DNA from: Ephemerocybe angulata
Lineage: Eukaryota; Basidiomycota; Agaricomycetes; Agaricales; Psathyrellaceae
DNA: 64,000 nt
Direction: 5' to 3'
Assembly (NCBI GenBank): GCA_013368325.1
Contig: JAACJK010000019.1
Location: 1 to 64,000, forward strand
Shown: positions 12,126 to 24,395 of the stretch, piece by piece
How the letters are laid out: each line of letters begins with the position of its first letter
Position numbering within the stretch: the first letter of the stretch is position 1
The notes under the pieces: generated by a model
What the model was told of the DNA's origin: nothing
Database searches by the model: none
What the model saw: the letters and a program-made list of their open reading frames with translations, nothing else
Made by a program: the position numbers and the translations under genes

Positions 12126-12393
12126 GCTTCAGCGAGGCATAACATCGCGTCCGTCTCAACCTCACCCTCCCCTTCAACGCACCTTTACCTGCATGATCCA
12201 GTATATACACTTCTTCTGGCATACTACACATCATAATATAAGACATACGGGCCTGTTAAAGAGTATAAGGGGTATTGCTCCAAAAGGGGAGTTGCGTACA
12301 ATCATGCACTTTAATTCCTGACTGGAAAGGCATCACGGCATTCGTGGCATCAATTAAGAAGCCGCACAATGGAGCCAAAATGCCTCGGACACA

Positions 12394-14148
12394 TTGCCGT
12401 GCGCAGCATCGGCCGGCTTCCCACAGGTCATCCAACATGCTGGACACGCTGTTACGTCGGATTCCAACGCTACCTCCTGCGGTGGTCTCTCGGGTATCCT
12501 CGAGAGAGACTGGCCCTACATCATATTATGGATTACCTACGCCCTCGAATACTCGGAATTCACCATGCCACCCGAATCTCTGCACATCCCCATGTTGATC
12601 GTCGCCCAATTCCTTACCGAATTCACGCGAACACCCTTCTCTCCCACCATCATGGGCAACAGCTCCACAACTATCGACCTAGCTTTCAGGGTGTGGTGCG
12701 GCGAGTTCAACAAGAGAGGCCCTCTAGGAAAAGCGACCCCGGCGATGCTAGAGTTCTTCAGCAATTGCCTGGACAATGGAGCCTCGTCCGAGGCGGTGTT
12801 ACATGACCATTTCCAGGATTTAAACCGGGCAGAATCGTTCTTCAAGTCGTGCACGATGCACTTCTCGGATTTGGCTGACGACTCCACCGCAGCTGGTGCT
12901 TCGCGTATCCTTCAGATTCAAGAGACTTACGCGCACATGATGGAAAGCCTAGCCAGGTCCATGAGCGGGAACGCCGTATGGAAATGGTCGATCAAGAAGG
13001 GGACCGTGAGCGCCCTCATCAACTCTTCGCGCACCTTACTCCAGGGACCAGTACTCCGGGGACCATTATCTGCGGAGAGGTGGAAACTCGCGCAGGTGGC
13101 AAGTTTGATCGCAATGGCGGAGGACGTTGAAAATGGCATAGTCCGAAAGATAGTTCAACTGATTCGCGCAGGTATCGTCCCCCTCTTGTACGAATGCGTT
13201 CGGACAATGGGAAGCAGCGCAGCTTCTTCACTGATTGTCGGTACCTACCTCCAAACTCTTTCGGCCTATCTTCCCTACCCGCTCGTATCTCGAGCAGTCG
13301 CCCAGTCCCTCGAGGATTATTTCCACGATACCGGTGCAACCCCCTTGCCATCCGAGCCAAGCTGGCTCCGCTTCTGGTCTACCTTGAAGATTACTGCGCA
13401 TTCGTCCGCTGCACAGAGCGCCTTCTACACATACGCATGCGATAACATTAACGTGAGTACAGATCGTACGATCCTGCTGTGCATGCACTAATGCTTGCTA
13501 TATTAAGCATTCAGAGTGTCTTGAACGGCGTGACTCCGAACAGCCTAATGGTTCGGCTGCTGGCGGGCACGTTTTTTCACCTCGGAGGACATGTGGGGGT
13601 TGCCAAACCATTTTTTACTGCTCTCATGAATGCCAGAGGGAGGATTGGAAAGCGCTTCACCGGTATGAATGTAAGAGCGCTGCAGATTTGCTACGAGGTG
13701 CGTAAATCCATACTGGTGATTCAAGGTTCTCAACAATCCTTTCGCGCCGATAACAGTACGACGCGAGAGCAAACAATGGTTCCCATGGGGAAGCGAAGGG
13801 AATCTCGGTGCCGTTCTGGTTCACTATTTCAATCTTATGTACCTCAGAGGAAGCGATGTGGGCCCAAGGAATGCTGTCTCACTCCTCAATTGGATTTCAG
13901 GACCTCCTGCGAACGCCACGAGTATCAGCAAGGACGAGTATGCTACTAATTTTACAGGGCGGTATCGATCCTACACATCTCCTCGACTTAGCGCGATGCT
14001 TTCGCACTCTTCTGGGCGCGAGGACGTACGACTAGTAGAAGCAGCCTACCGCCATGGGAAAGAGAGTATACACGTGCTCGCAACGCTCCAAGAGGGGCCT
14101 TGGCCCAGTGGATACAAGTTCCTGCACGGTGTGGGGAGTATCAGGTGA
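12394..14148 (+). CDS. MYND-type zinc finger protein, family member G (5' end degenerate)
   Basis: Exons: about 12394-13452, 13508-13697 and 13757-14148, with introns of 55 and 59 nt in the same positions and phases as gene H. The long first part is an all-helical region of unknown fold (W..I..WI.YALEYSE...PFSP.IMG). The second exon is the finger: CGGCQTIFYCSHECQREDW...HRYEC, a MYND finger in which the usual first CxxC pair is missing. The last exon starts QWFPWGSEGNLGAVLVHY, shared with H and J. Compared with H, about 60 N-terminal residues cannot be found in frame, and a stop lies just upstream at 12355. This copy may therefore be truncated. Confidence 0.7.
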
Positions 14149-14866
14149 GCCCGTTAGACGTCTCCTAGCTTCATAAACTAATATGTCCTTTCCGAAAGTG
14201 CTCTACCGCAATTCGACGAGTCTAAAGTGACACAGGTCACTCTCTACGCTATGCGTTAACCGGCAGCACATCTCGATACGGCCTTACATTCCTTCGCTTA
14301 CATTCCACGAATTCGACCTCAATCTATGTATTTGCCTATATTTCCTCCAATACTGCTAGCTATTTCTGATAACTCTTGGACGACGATTGTATTTGGGACT
14401 GTTTGCCACAGGGGCTTCTGGATTATCTTTGAATCTATCGTGGTACTTCCTTCAAAACTCGCGATGTGGGTGGTTGGGCGCTCAATCGGTCCACCGGCTT
14501 TGAGACGTTCGTAATCCTCTCCCTTCATGCCTAGCAGATCTCTTATATATTACTTCAATCTTCCAGGTTGAGTACTGTCAGCTGGCGACATCAACCTCTA
14601 ACACCTACCCGTCATGCGACGTTCCGACCTGAAGGGAAGCGATCGAAACAACATGGTTCTAGCGGCCCTCAACGTTCAACTCGCTCGCCTGGCGGTAGTT
14701 ACTGCATTTGGTCGAATAAAGACGACATGGGGTGGCTGGGCGCTTATAAGGCAAGATATCTAGGGGATGTTCATACCTAGACGAACCCAATAAGATTTAG
14801 CCAGATTTAGCCCTCAGGGCACATCAACCACACATCATTGCACTCACCAGCACTCACCTCGACTAA
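14149..14866. other. Spacer between MYND genes, no recognised gene
   Basis: Small open frames on both strands without motifs. It sits between gene G and the dynein fragment. Confidence 0.4.
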
Positions 14867-15300
14867 TCATCCTTCCACCGCCCTATTCTTCTCTGGCACC
14901 AGGTCCAGCATCTGGCCATACGTCCCCACCGTTTCCATCAAACTCACAGCATGCGGATAGACCTTCTTCGCATCCTTCGCCATGTTCGTGACCGCATGCG
15001 GCACCTGGAACAGATTACTGACCTCCTTGAACAGAGTAATGATCTGCGGGTCGAAGTTCACCGCGAGTTGGAACTGCCCTGAGGTGATGGTGCAGCCGCT
15101 GCTCGCGGGGGCGGCGATGGCGCTCGCACCTGTGGTCGCGACGCGAACTTTGACGATCTCGAATAGGCGCCCGTCGACACCCATGTTTCGTCGGTTGATG
15201 TCGTCCAAGCTTCGAATCCTCTCTCTCCGAATGCAATCAATGTTAGCAATGCCCCCTAGGCCGACGACGTTTCAATGGACCCAGCACTGAAGGCGCGGTT
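14867..15300 (-). pseudogene. Fragment of a cytoplasmic dynein heavy chain gene
   Basis: The reverse-strand frame reads [16 protein letters not shown], then after an unusual Ala/Thr/Ser-rich insert [14 protein letters not shown], then [20 protein letters not shown], and finally [16 protein letters not shown] before a stop. These are the hallmark segments of the dynein heavy chain tail (the region with VNF.P.IITL.KEVRNL...VP). A full dynein heavy chain is over 4000 residues, so only about 110 residues are present. Several residues after KEV are missing and foreign residues are inserted. Just upstream (about 15330-15250) the same strand reads another conserved-looking stretch (DIDQYWYGNRAF ... 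[13 protein letters not shown]) that I cannot name. I read this as a captured, decayed fragment. Confidence 0.8.
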
Positions 15301-15637
15301 CCCGTACCAGTACTGGTCAATATCCAGCAAGAGGGGATACTGTAAGCTTGTGCCTTGACTGGATTGAACTGTTGACTGAAAGAAGGTACAGCTGGCACTG
15401 CTCTACTCTCAAAAGTGGAGCCCCTCATGATCAGAGGGCGACCAATTTCGGCGCCTAATGTGGACTCCGACTCGGCGTTCATCACTGCCGAACAATTCTC
15501 GGCAATGGCCGAAGGTGAAGAAACGGCTAGCACTCAAGCTGCCTGCTTGAAACCTTCCTCCTCGTAGCGGGCTAGCCTCGCGTTGAATAGCGTCAGTATC
15601 GTACTTCCCAACCTCCTCCTTCACCCATCCTATCATC
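15301..15637. other. Upstream region of MYND gene H with part of the chimeric fragment
   Basis: The - strand carries the unnamed conserved-looking piece adjoining the dynein fragment (to about 15340). The remainder should contain the promoter of gene H. Confidence 0.35.
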
Positions 15638-17756
15638 ATGGAGAACACCTCCGGAGGTCTTGACACCCAGGCTGAAAGCGTCGCCACGTCCGTAAGTTCA
15701 CGTACACCTTCGGATTTGATATTCGATCCACCATATAACTGAACGTCTTCCCAGCTCTTGGATAACGCTATGTCTGGACTAGTTCCCCACCTTAGGGAAT
15801 TGGCTCACAGCTACCCCTACCATCACTCTGACCTTCGCCCAGTCAACGCTGTGATGCCGTTCCTGCGAACTCCGCCACTCTCCTTCCATGCTCTCCATTT
15901 CGCTCCCACCAATACTACGGACCTCCAGCCGGTGCTCCGGGCGTTGGCGAGCCTTGAGGTGATCTATCGCAGTGGTCAGGTTGTCGAAGGATCGCTGGTC
16001 GAAGGATTGTTGGAACATGATGACCCCACCTCCGTAATGCTTTCCACTATCCTCGAGAAAAATTGGGCCTCCATCCTCTCCTGGCTCACCTATACCCTGG
16101 AGTACTCAGAACGTGCGATGCCGCCCAAGCTGCTGAGCATCCCCATTTTGACTGTCGCCCGATTCCTTTCCGGATTTTCTCGACCACCTTTCTCCCCCGC
16201 GATAATGGGCGACTACTTGGAGACAATCGAACTAGCACTCAGGGTCTGGTGTAGGGAGTTTAATCAAGGGAATGAGGATGCTTTCATTAATTCAGCCTGT
16301 TCAATGGCAGAACTCTTCGGCAACTGCTTGGATATGAAAGGCTTAGCTGGAGCAGCAGTGATGGCCATTTTCCAGAATCCGAATCAAGCAGAGGCATTCT
16401 TGAAGTCGTATGCCATCCACATCACAGCCTTGGATACGGCGGGTCAATCCTGGATAGAAACGATGCGCCTCCTCGAGATGCAATGCTGGTACATTCACTT
16501 GATGAAGCACCTGTCCGACACGACGAGCTGGAGTAGCGTCTGGCGATGGTCAAACAGAAATGGCACTATCATCGCCTTCAGCAAGTCAATACACACCTTA
16601 CTCCGCTCGTCGACGTACATCGAGCGATGGAGGCTTGCCCATGTCGGAGAATTGATAGCGATGGCGGAGAAGGATGAAGAGGGAATTATCTCAAAGGTCG
16701 TCCAGCTCTTGCGGGCAGATCTTGCCCCAATTTTATACGAGTGTCTTCGAACCATGGGAGACTGCACAACCATGCGAGACGGTACATCCTCAAAGCTCGT
16801 TGTCCGTGGGTTTATGCGGCATCTTTCAGCTTATCTTGCCTATCCACGCGTATCTAGAGCGGTCACTGTCTCTTTCTCGCACCACTTAAACACAACCCCC
16901 GAGGCCACACCCCCGTCTGATCCTGCCTGGGAACACTTCTGGACGACTCTGAAACTCAACTCAATTTCTGCTGCTGTCCGTGAAGAGACATACATATTTC
17001 AATGTGACAATCTTAATGTGGGTCGCAAACACTTTCGGTGATAAAAGCGCCAACGCTGACGCTACACCTTGACACACAGCATTTAGAGCTTCACAGGCAA
17101 AATGGGGGTACCCCCGGGGACGAGCATCGGAGGGTGTGCTCGGGTTGCAAGACTGTTTTCTACTGCTCCAAAGAATGTCAGAGGGATGATTGGAACGCGC
17201 TCCATCGGCTTGAGTGTTCCAGTGCTTCTGCACTCCTTCGAGGTGCGTTGACCGGCCGTTTCTGTTTGGGTGTGAATACTAAGGGTTTCCTACAGTGCGG
17301 CGCAAGAAGCGTCAGTGGTTTCCTTGGGGAAGCAAGGGGAATCTCGGAGCTACTCTAGTGCACCTCATGTCCCTCATGTCCCTCCAAGGAGCTGACTTGG
17401 GTCCCATAGACGCAGTTTCTATGCTAGACTGGCGGCTGGGAGCCCCAGACAAGGTCGAAAGTAAGTCTCGAGAAGATTATTTAACTGACTCTACGGACCG
17501 AAAGCCAGCCTATGCGTACCCCCGACTCAATGCGATGGTTTCTTCTTCGTATGATCAAGCTGGAACTCGGCTCGTGGAGGCAGCGTACCGTCACGGGAAA
17601 GAGTGTATTCACATTCTTGCTACCCTCCAAGAAGGGTGTTTCCCTTGTGGATTTATATTTCTTCATGGTGTAGGGATGATCAGGTCAGTCATCAGTCATA
17701 CTCTGAGATCTACCCAGCGTAATGGGCTCAACGCCAACAATAGCAATCTACCCTGA
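15638..17756 (+). CDS. MYND-type zinc finger protein, family member H
   Basis: Four exons with matching phases: 15638-15691, 15755-17017, 17080-17242 and 17296-17756, about 646 residues. The ATG gives MENTSGGLDTQAESVATS, and the second exon continues LLDNAMSGLVPHL. The long N-terminal region is helical and shared with G and J. The finger exon reads CSGCKTVFYCSKECQRDDW...HRLEC; the first CxxC of a canonical MYND finger is absent. The last exon has QWFPWGSKGNLGATLVH and ends near FLHGVGMIR. A final intron may start there (GTCAGT), so the last 20 residues are uncertain. MYND fingers usually bind proline-rich partners; the partner here is unknown. This is the best preserved copy of the tandem pair. 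Confidence 0.8.
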
Positions 17757-17973
17757 CGAGACCGAACCCAACGCCAACTAATCGACCTCTATATATTAGC
17801 ATGCGCCTATCTCAATCCCGCACCGCATACGTCCGAACATTCCATTTAATATGCAATGTACATTCCCCTACATCTCGATGACTACTGAATTCGGATTTGA
17901 TATTTGAGAATTTGAGATACAACCTGCTATACTAAGCTAAGCCGTGATGGAGGGTACTGATACTTCTAGCAAC

Positions 17974-19833
17974 CTATCTGGCGGCCCTGCGCGCTTGCTC
18001 GCCAAATCTCACGGCCCTCCGCGCTCGATCGCGAGCCTCAATGGCCAAAGCTACTTCAAGGCTATATCGATCACAATCGATCCTGGCTCTTATCACCATT
18101 TCTTGCCTCATTTCTCGCTCGAGTGTGGGATCAACCATAATGACAGAGCGATTTTTCCCTATAAAGGAGGAGAGTCAGAAATAAACAACAAAAGAGCATA
18201 GCAGCACTGATACCTTTTCGAGCCAGTTCCTTCTGCACTTTGGCTTGAATGTCACTCTCCACGCCCTTCAGCTTGTTCTCAGCATATTTCAACCTGCGTT
18301 TTGCCTTGTTCGCCTTGTCTCTGGCGAGGACCACGTTTTGGTGCAGTTGTACAGCGTCAGGTGAGTTGAATTTGTCCGTCTTGAGGTTCTCCGTTGGCCC
18401 GGGGAGAAGTTCGGCGGGAGAATCCCTAGTCAGACTGGCGGGAACGGTTTTGTCAGTCCATTCACCGGGGTCACCACCCTGCGTGTACGCGTGCCTATAG
18501 GTATGGTCCTCCTCAGCCTCGTCATCAATATCCATGGGCTCGCCCGGATATAAGTCACTGTCTTGGATACTGCCGTCGACTTGGATCGTCTGAATGAAAC
18601 CTAAGAGGACATGCAAATCCTCAGATTCCTCGAGACTGGCGTTCGGTAAGGGGTGGGGCGTTCGCTGGGCTTCTTCGGATACGGCTACCGGTCTATGGTG
18701 GGTTTGTGCAAGTGTCTGTTCTTGAACAATAGCTTTATCGTATGCGTCCTGGACTTCTTGCGCGTGTGCTTCTTCCACCGTAAACCCATCTTCAAAGAGG
18801 TAACACATTGTCGGTTCTCTTCCCTTTGGTAAAGTAAGACAGAATGTATTAGAGTGAGCTTTCCGAAGAAGACTATAGAGCTACCACTTACGAAGTGATC
18901 GTAGTAGTTTTGGTCCACGATAATCTGTCTGCAGATGTAGCAAGACACGGTGCTGCAATTTGGGCATATCATTTTATTGCACTTGAGACGTATCGTTAGC
19001 GGTGGGGATAGGGCTTGATGATACAAATGGCTCACCCCGTCTTCCTTGATAAATGGAAAGCGGCAACCTGGGCAATTACGCATCAACGCCCTAGTCATTG
19101 CTTCCTCCACTTCCAAACGTCCATTTCGGGGCTTCTCCACCGCGTCACAGGGCCTTCCAGGATGCTCTTTAGCCCGGCATATTCGACAGCTTACAAGCCC
19201 ACATTTATCCAGATCCTGACAACTGAACGTCGAGACCTCCAACAGTGGAATGTCCATGACGCAGGCAAAATCGCAGAATGGGCATTCCTCCAGGCCCTCG
19301 ATCTGAGCCTCCTTTAATGCATTCTGTTGCGTAAGACGTTCGTATAAGGTAAGGAGGTCTTGGGGAAGGCAGGATCGAAGAGTGGAGGGCGCAAATTCGA
19401 GCTGGCATTGGGCTCCGCCGGAGTACATACACGGGATCCGGGTCTTGTGTTCTCCGAGCTGTGTCGAGGCGTACTGCTGGACACATTCATTACAGAAGGG
19501 ATGGTTGGTGGGGCAGGTTACCATCTGATCGAGTGGAAGAGATGTAAAACAGCATTGACAGTCGACGGCGTCGGTATTGGTAGCCACAGTAGCGTGGCCG
19601 GTTGGTAGCACGGGCTCCGTTGACAAGACAAGCAAAGATGGTTGGTCTAACAGAAATTGCACGACTAGTGCGATCGTCTCCTCGGGCCCATGTGCTAGCA
19701 GGCTTTGTAAAACCAGCTCTAGAACAAGTTCACAATTGACCTGCGCGTGTGGGAGAATGGCGGTGATTCGGTCAAGTACGCCTTGTGCGTAGGTGGTGTC
19801 GAAGTCGTCGAAAGGCGCGGACTGATTATCCAT
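17974..19833 (-). CDS. RBR-type E3 ubiquitin ligase (RNF216/TRIAD3-like)
   Basis: Four exons, 19833-19036, 18981-18892, 18823-18214 and 18158-17974, give about 560 residues with consistent phases (introns 54, 68 and 55 nt). RING1 begins CQCCFTSL..., with the CPTNHPFCNEC segment at residues ~97-120. The IBR region carries CGLVSCRICRAKEHPG. RING2 starts CPGCRFPFIKEDG and continues across the first intron with CNKMICPNCSTVSCYICR, including the catalytic-type cysteine position. The order RING-IBR-RING and the KEDGCNKM/CYICR motifs match the RNF216 subgroup. The C-terminal half is acidic, then a long charged helix (RRLKYAENKLKG) ending in RRAVRFGEQARRAAR. The last exon is only seen if the intron at 18213-18159 is removed. 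Otherwise a short hydrophobic tail would be read, which I consider unlikely. Confidence 0.88.
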
Positions 19834-20095
19834 GTTGTGGGGATAAGTCGCAAGAACGCGGTTTCAGCGGCTAGGTGGGTGCTGTTATAAGTGTCAGAGA
19901 GGTGGTCAAAGGTGGCATATACATATGTCATACCGTGCCACTGCACACTGCAGATCTCGCGACGCCGTAAATCAACATCAACGTTGCAGGTTCAGCCCCA
20001 GGTTCAGCCCACGATGTCGTGCCTTATGTCAATTCTATTCATTCCATTCACAACGGGTAGACGTACATACATGAGCAGCCAGGCTCAATCAACAA

Positions 20096-20974
20096 CTACT
20101 TGAAACTGGGTCCCTGGAGAAGGCGAAACGTCTGTCTCTTGATCCACATCGGTTGGCCGGAGCTTGTAACACGCAGTGTAAAATGCTCGTCCGAAGGATG
20201 AGCATACCCCTCCACTGCATCAGTCCAAAGGCCGTCCTGCATGAGCCAGACTTGATGCCCTCCATGATGAAAATGTAAGTAAAGGTCCCCGGGTAAAGCC
20301 AAAAGAGTGGTGCTAGGCGATATGATTGGTCGATCAGAGCACGACTCGAACCAGACTGTTGACGCTGCCGTCCTTGTGGCCGGCCTTTCATGGCGCCTGG
20401 TAGTCAACACAGCCGCTGTAGAAGTGTTGTCTGGGAGTGGTTCGCTGGGTATACCTGAAGGTATATCTGAATCTTCACCCTCGGAAATGGTTGGGAGTGG
20501 GACAAGGGGAGGGCTGGGCACAGGGAGAGATTCCGTTGCCGCAGACACCGGTAGACCAGAGATAGAAGGTGAATTAGAGCTGAGAGACGATTCGGGCAAC
20601 TTGAACAGCCTGGGGGGGTCGGGCGAGGTCTCTGGTTTGGGTCCATTTGGGGGGAAGAGAGGGGCGGTGGCGAGACCTGGCTGTTCAACGGGTGGTGATT
20701 CGGGCAGTTCGTCCGAGCTGAGAAAGTTGAAAGGAGGAGAATGGGCAGCATTCGGAGGACAGAGAGCGGCGGGGGCGAGAGCTGGCTGCTCAAGCGACGT
20801 TGATTTCGGCAATTCATTCGAGCTGAGAAGATTGGGAGAAGGATATCGGGAGACAGGCGCTGAGTTCGATGAAAACCAGGGGTTCGTGAACGCAGGGGGC
20901 CGCTGGGATTCCTGAACGACGCCCGGGGTCGGAGACGGGGGGTGATCGTCGATACCGTGAAGAGAGAACCTCCT
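20096..20974 (-). CDS. Pro/Ser-rich protein with conserved C-terminal domain (gene L)
   Basis: The reverse frame is open from about 20974 to the stop at 20096. The first 170 residues are Pro/Ser/Leu-rich with imperfect internal repeats (SSNELPKS / SSDELPES / ...QPALAPA / QPGLATA). The last 90 residues look folded: GDLYLHFHHGGHQVWLMQDG followed by W...A and QPMWIKRQTFRLL. I do not recognise the domain. The 5' end is unresolved: an ATG at 21101 followed by a GTACGT donor is attractive but its phase does not fit. Another open frame at 21439-21098 (hydrophobic FVFVLLLSF segment) could be a separate exon. Confidence 0.5.
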   Translation of the reverse strand, partial: RRFSLHGIDDHPPSPTPGVVQESQRPPAFTNPWFSSNSAPVSRYPSPNLLSSNELPKSTSLEQPALAPAALCPPNAAHSPPFNFLSSDELPESPPVEQPGLATAPLFPPNGPKPETSPDPPRLFKLPESSLSSNSPSISGLPVSAATESLPVPSPPLVPLPTISEGEDSDIPSGIPSEPLPDNTSTAAVLTTRRHERPATRTAASTVWFESCSDRPIISPSTTLLALPGDLYLHFHHGGHQVWLMQDGLWTDAVEGYAHPSDEHFTLRVTSSGQPMWIKRQTFRLLQGPSFK

Positions 20975-21582
20975 GCGATCTTGAGAGTTATGCTAATGCG
21001 ATCTCAGGTATATAACAACTTGACTGGATGAAACTGATGAGACGTACGAGAGTTTGTACCCTCTCCCGGAACTTGGCTCTGATTGCTTTAGCACTAATCA
21101 TCTGGAGATGGGATCCTCCGGAAGACCCCTTATGAAACGAGAATCGTCGACGTAAGTTAGACCTCGTAAGCTGGAGTGAACTTGAATGAGCATCGGGGCA
21201 GCGCGAGAGAAGAATGGCTTTACTTTCCGCTTGCGATCATCCTTCCGATATGTGGCATAAGCCGACGCGTGGATGTCGAACACACCACAGGGAGTCTTGT
21301 AGCCGCCAAGCGTTACAAGCACCATTCCTGGGCGAATTTTTATGTGTCGGATGGAGGAAGCGAAACTGAGTAGGAGGACGAAGACGAAGACATGAAGGAA
21401 GTAAGGAACGACGAGTCGACTTGGGCCTCGGGGTGCCACCGGTGGGGAAAAACTCCCACGATCAGGTCCTCCGACGGTGTCGTGGTTAGGCCGGGTTATC
21501 GTGGCAGTAGTTCTATAGCTCTATATATATGATATATTCTACATGCAAGGCTGAACATCTACCACTTGCATAGCATGATGTC
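20975..21582. other. Unresolved 5' region of gene L and 3' flank of the WD40 gene
   Basis: Holds a - strand open frame (21439-21098) with a hydrophobic start and the block GMVLVTLGGYKTPCGVFDIH, but no in-frame ATG before it. Left unassigned. Confidence 0.35.
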
Positions 21583-23107
21583 CTAATAGAACCGTTGTTC
21601 AATAATCGACAGCGTAAGAGAGTAAAGCTTCGAAATAAGGTCCACCAGGTCACTTGTTTGGAGAAGGATAGAAATGATAAAGCAGAAAATACTGGGCATC
21701 AGTATTAAGAGGAGTCCCTGCGAATAGTCAATGTCACTGTCGAGATCGCTCTCAGAATCGGCGACCTCTGAATCCTCTATTTCTTCTTGGTCAAAATCAT
21801 CAGTGGTTTGGTTCGCCTCCGATGCAGTTCCTGCTGTACCTTGTTAGTAAATGGTATACTAGTAGGCTAATGTGCTGTCACGTACCCGCGTGGCTCGTGA
21901 TACTTGTCTCAAGGTCAACAGCCCAGATCTTGACGTAGAACGAGACCCCTCCTTCGGCACAGGATGTCGCCAGGTATCGGCCGTCAGGGGTGCAGTCCTA
22001 CATATCAGATGATTGGTTTATAAGTATATCGCAAGAGAACTAGAACGCACAACTGCCTGAACAACGTCCTCGGGTCCATGGTGTAGACATTGCGTAATGC
22101 GGCCACTGAGAACATCAGCAATCATCACTTCGCCACAGGACGATCCAAGAATAGCGTGAGGTCCTGCAGCTGCCAGTGATAGCGCCACATTCACCCGAAT
22201 CTTGGAGGGAAGTGTTCGAGTGAGCTCTCGTGTTTCCAAGTTATATACGTCAAAGCCATCTTCAAGGTTGGAGCAAATTAAGTGTCTCTCGTCATCGAAG
22301 ACAAGCGATCTTCCCCTGCACCAGTCGCGTTAATAAGGATACTCAAAGGCGATGGCCCATCGAAGTACGCACAGCCGAGGTGAGCGCCCCGTGAGGCTCC
22401 AGACTTGAAACCAAGAGGAGGACTTCCCTTCGATATTCCAACAGCAAATGCCGTGGTCCAGGTACGATATGATGAGTTCCTGGCGTTGGTTGAGCATATG
22501 GATGGACCGAACCTCCAGCGGCTTCTGGGAGTCGGCCAATGCTTGAGCCACTGTAGAAACGATGACGATCTCTTCGACGTATATCCCTAGGACGTTTCAA
22601 AACAGGGCCATATATACATATAGATCGAGTATACTTACCCTCGTGTGCCATCTCACAGGAAACTACTACGACTTCGTTCCCTACCCCATAAATGAGGAAG
22701 TTCCTCGCGTCGTCAAACAAGATGCATGTTATCTCTGTGTGGCGGCCCGTGTCGATGGGGGAACCCGTCGCATTTTCATCCTGGTGACACTTCAGTTGGT
22801 TTCATCCAATGGACTTTCACTGAATGAGTCTACTTACGGTGGATAAAAGATGTATCTGCCCATTGGAAAGACCAGCGAAGAGATGAGAGTGATCGTTATG
22901 CCAGCATATCGCAGTTACAGCGTCAGGGAGGGCATATTCCGAATGAACAGTTCCCTCCTCGACATTGAAAACAACAAGTGAAGCGTCGTCTCCCCCACTA
23001 GCCAAAAGATTCCCTCTAGACTCAAAGGAAACACAATTGACCGATGATACATGCTGATCGGAGAACGTGTTGGCGCAGCGATATTGTTGAAGATCGTCCT
23101 CGCCCAT
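21583..23107 (-). CDS. WD40-repeat protein with C-terminal transmembrane helix
   Basis: The ATG at 23107 gives MGEDDLQQYRC. Exon 1 (to 22838) has two WD-like blades (VSSVNCVSFESRGNLLASGG; VTAICWHNDHSHLFAG). Further exons on the - strand carry ITCILFDDARNFLIYG, then LEVRSIHMLNQRQELIISY, then SLAAAGPHAILGSSCGEV, then DCTPDGRYLATSC. The last exon (about 21837-21583) has a Glu/Asp/Ser-rich linker and a hydrophobic helix (LLLILMPSIFCFIISILL). The protein is probably anchored by its tail with the beta-propeller in the cytosol (inference). Six exons with short introns are suggested; internal junctions were not all verified base by base. Confidence 0.75.
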
Positions 23108-23459
23108 ACTGAAACTTGAAGGCAAATAATGAAAGGTCTGAAAGACCAGTGAAAGAGAGAGTGAAGTGCTTGAGTGCACGAGGCGGTCACGCACAACATG
23201 ATTTACAGGACGGTCGGCAACAAATATGGATCAATAAAGACAAATATACGGGCGCTAACTTTACGTTCAGAAAGGAATCGATGAAACTAGCGCAAGCGCC
23301 CGTAGTGAAGGCAGAAGCGCGAGTAGCATACACCACTAATCAAGGTCTAAAAAAAACCCTAGCGTTGAACTAATGGGATGCGAGGCGATAATGGAGGAAT
23401 ATTGGAAAAAAAAGACGAGAGAAAGGGCGCCTAATAAATAAGGCTTGTTCAGCAGATCT

Positions 23460-24286
23460 TCAGGCACGGGTGCGTGTCTCCAAAACGGCGAGTAGATCCA
23501 CCATCGTTCGGTTGAGACGAGCAATGTTGCTCGTCAAATCCGCCATCCCATCGCGGTGAGCAGTGCAGCAGCCCTGTTGGGTCGGGGAAGGGAAGGGAAA
23601 GGTCAGTCCGTTTGCATAGAGAGAGAAAGAGTAGGAAGTCGCACTCACACAGTAATCTTGGCCAAGTAGATCTTGGTATACCTCGTCAGGAGGCGACTCT
23701 CTGTACATATCCTCCGCGTCTTCATCGAGTTGTGCTGGGATCGAGTCAGGCTACCTACCAGTCAGTCTCCGAATAACCAACTAGGTGAATGTAGCTCACC
23801 GAAAAGTATATGAGGGGCTGATTACCGGGTGGAGTGTAGCTCGACGACGGTAAGTTGAAGCCGTAGGGAGAGACAAGCGGCTCTCCCTCAACTGTCAAGT
23901 CCTGGGACGGCGGCGCCTCAACAAGAGATTCGTCAGTAAGAGCTACAGACGCAGGGTACTGAGACGACATACTATGTGAGAAGAACTCCCTTCTTCCGCA
24001 TCCGGAGGGCTGAAGGAGGATGACTGGGACGAGTCCTAACAGAATTGAATTGAGTGGACCGCTCACGACGAACAAAATGAGGATCTAGGCATACCGTAGG
24101 GCGAGGACCTCGCTGTGTGGGGGTTGCGGGCGCGCTCCCAGCCGAGCTTTCAGGAATAGTGAACGATGTGAACCTCATTAGGTCGATGCGAGCCATGCGA
24201 CGCTCAAGAAGCGTTCGGCGCTGGTCGCGCTCGGCCCTGTAAGGTGAGACACGACGATGAACGAACTGTCGAGGAAAGGGAGGCAT
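23460..24286 (-). CDS. Small protein with basic N-terminus and C-terminal coiled coil
   Basis: The likely start is the ATG at 24286 (MPPFPRQFVHRRVSP). The first exons encode an Arg-rich segment (ERRMARIDLMRF) and a Ser/Thr/Pro stretch. A middle exon (about 24000-23800) reads MSSQYPASVALTDES and SPYGFNLPSSSYTPPG. Near 23700 comes an acidic piece (DEDAEDMYRESPPDEVYQDL). The last exon ends MADLTSNIARLNRTMVDLL, a short amphipathic helix, with the stop at 23460. Splice sites GTATGC, GTGAGC and GTGAGT with AG acceptors are present. Family not recognised. A larger open frame through 24505 reads into a minisatellite and is not used. Confidence 0.5.
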
Positions 24287-24395
24287 TATACTACTAAGGT
24301 CACGTCGAAAATGAGGGAGGTCGAAATGAATGTCTGTGGGTGTGTCATTTTCCCTGCCTTTTATAAGCAAGAGGTTTTGAAGACTCACTTGATCC

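Noticed and set aside
20307..20915. 202-residue Gly/Ser-rich + strand frame
   Set aside because: Antisense to gene L; low-complexity shadow without motifs.
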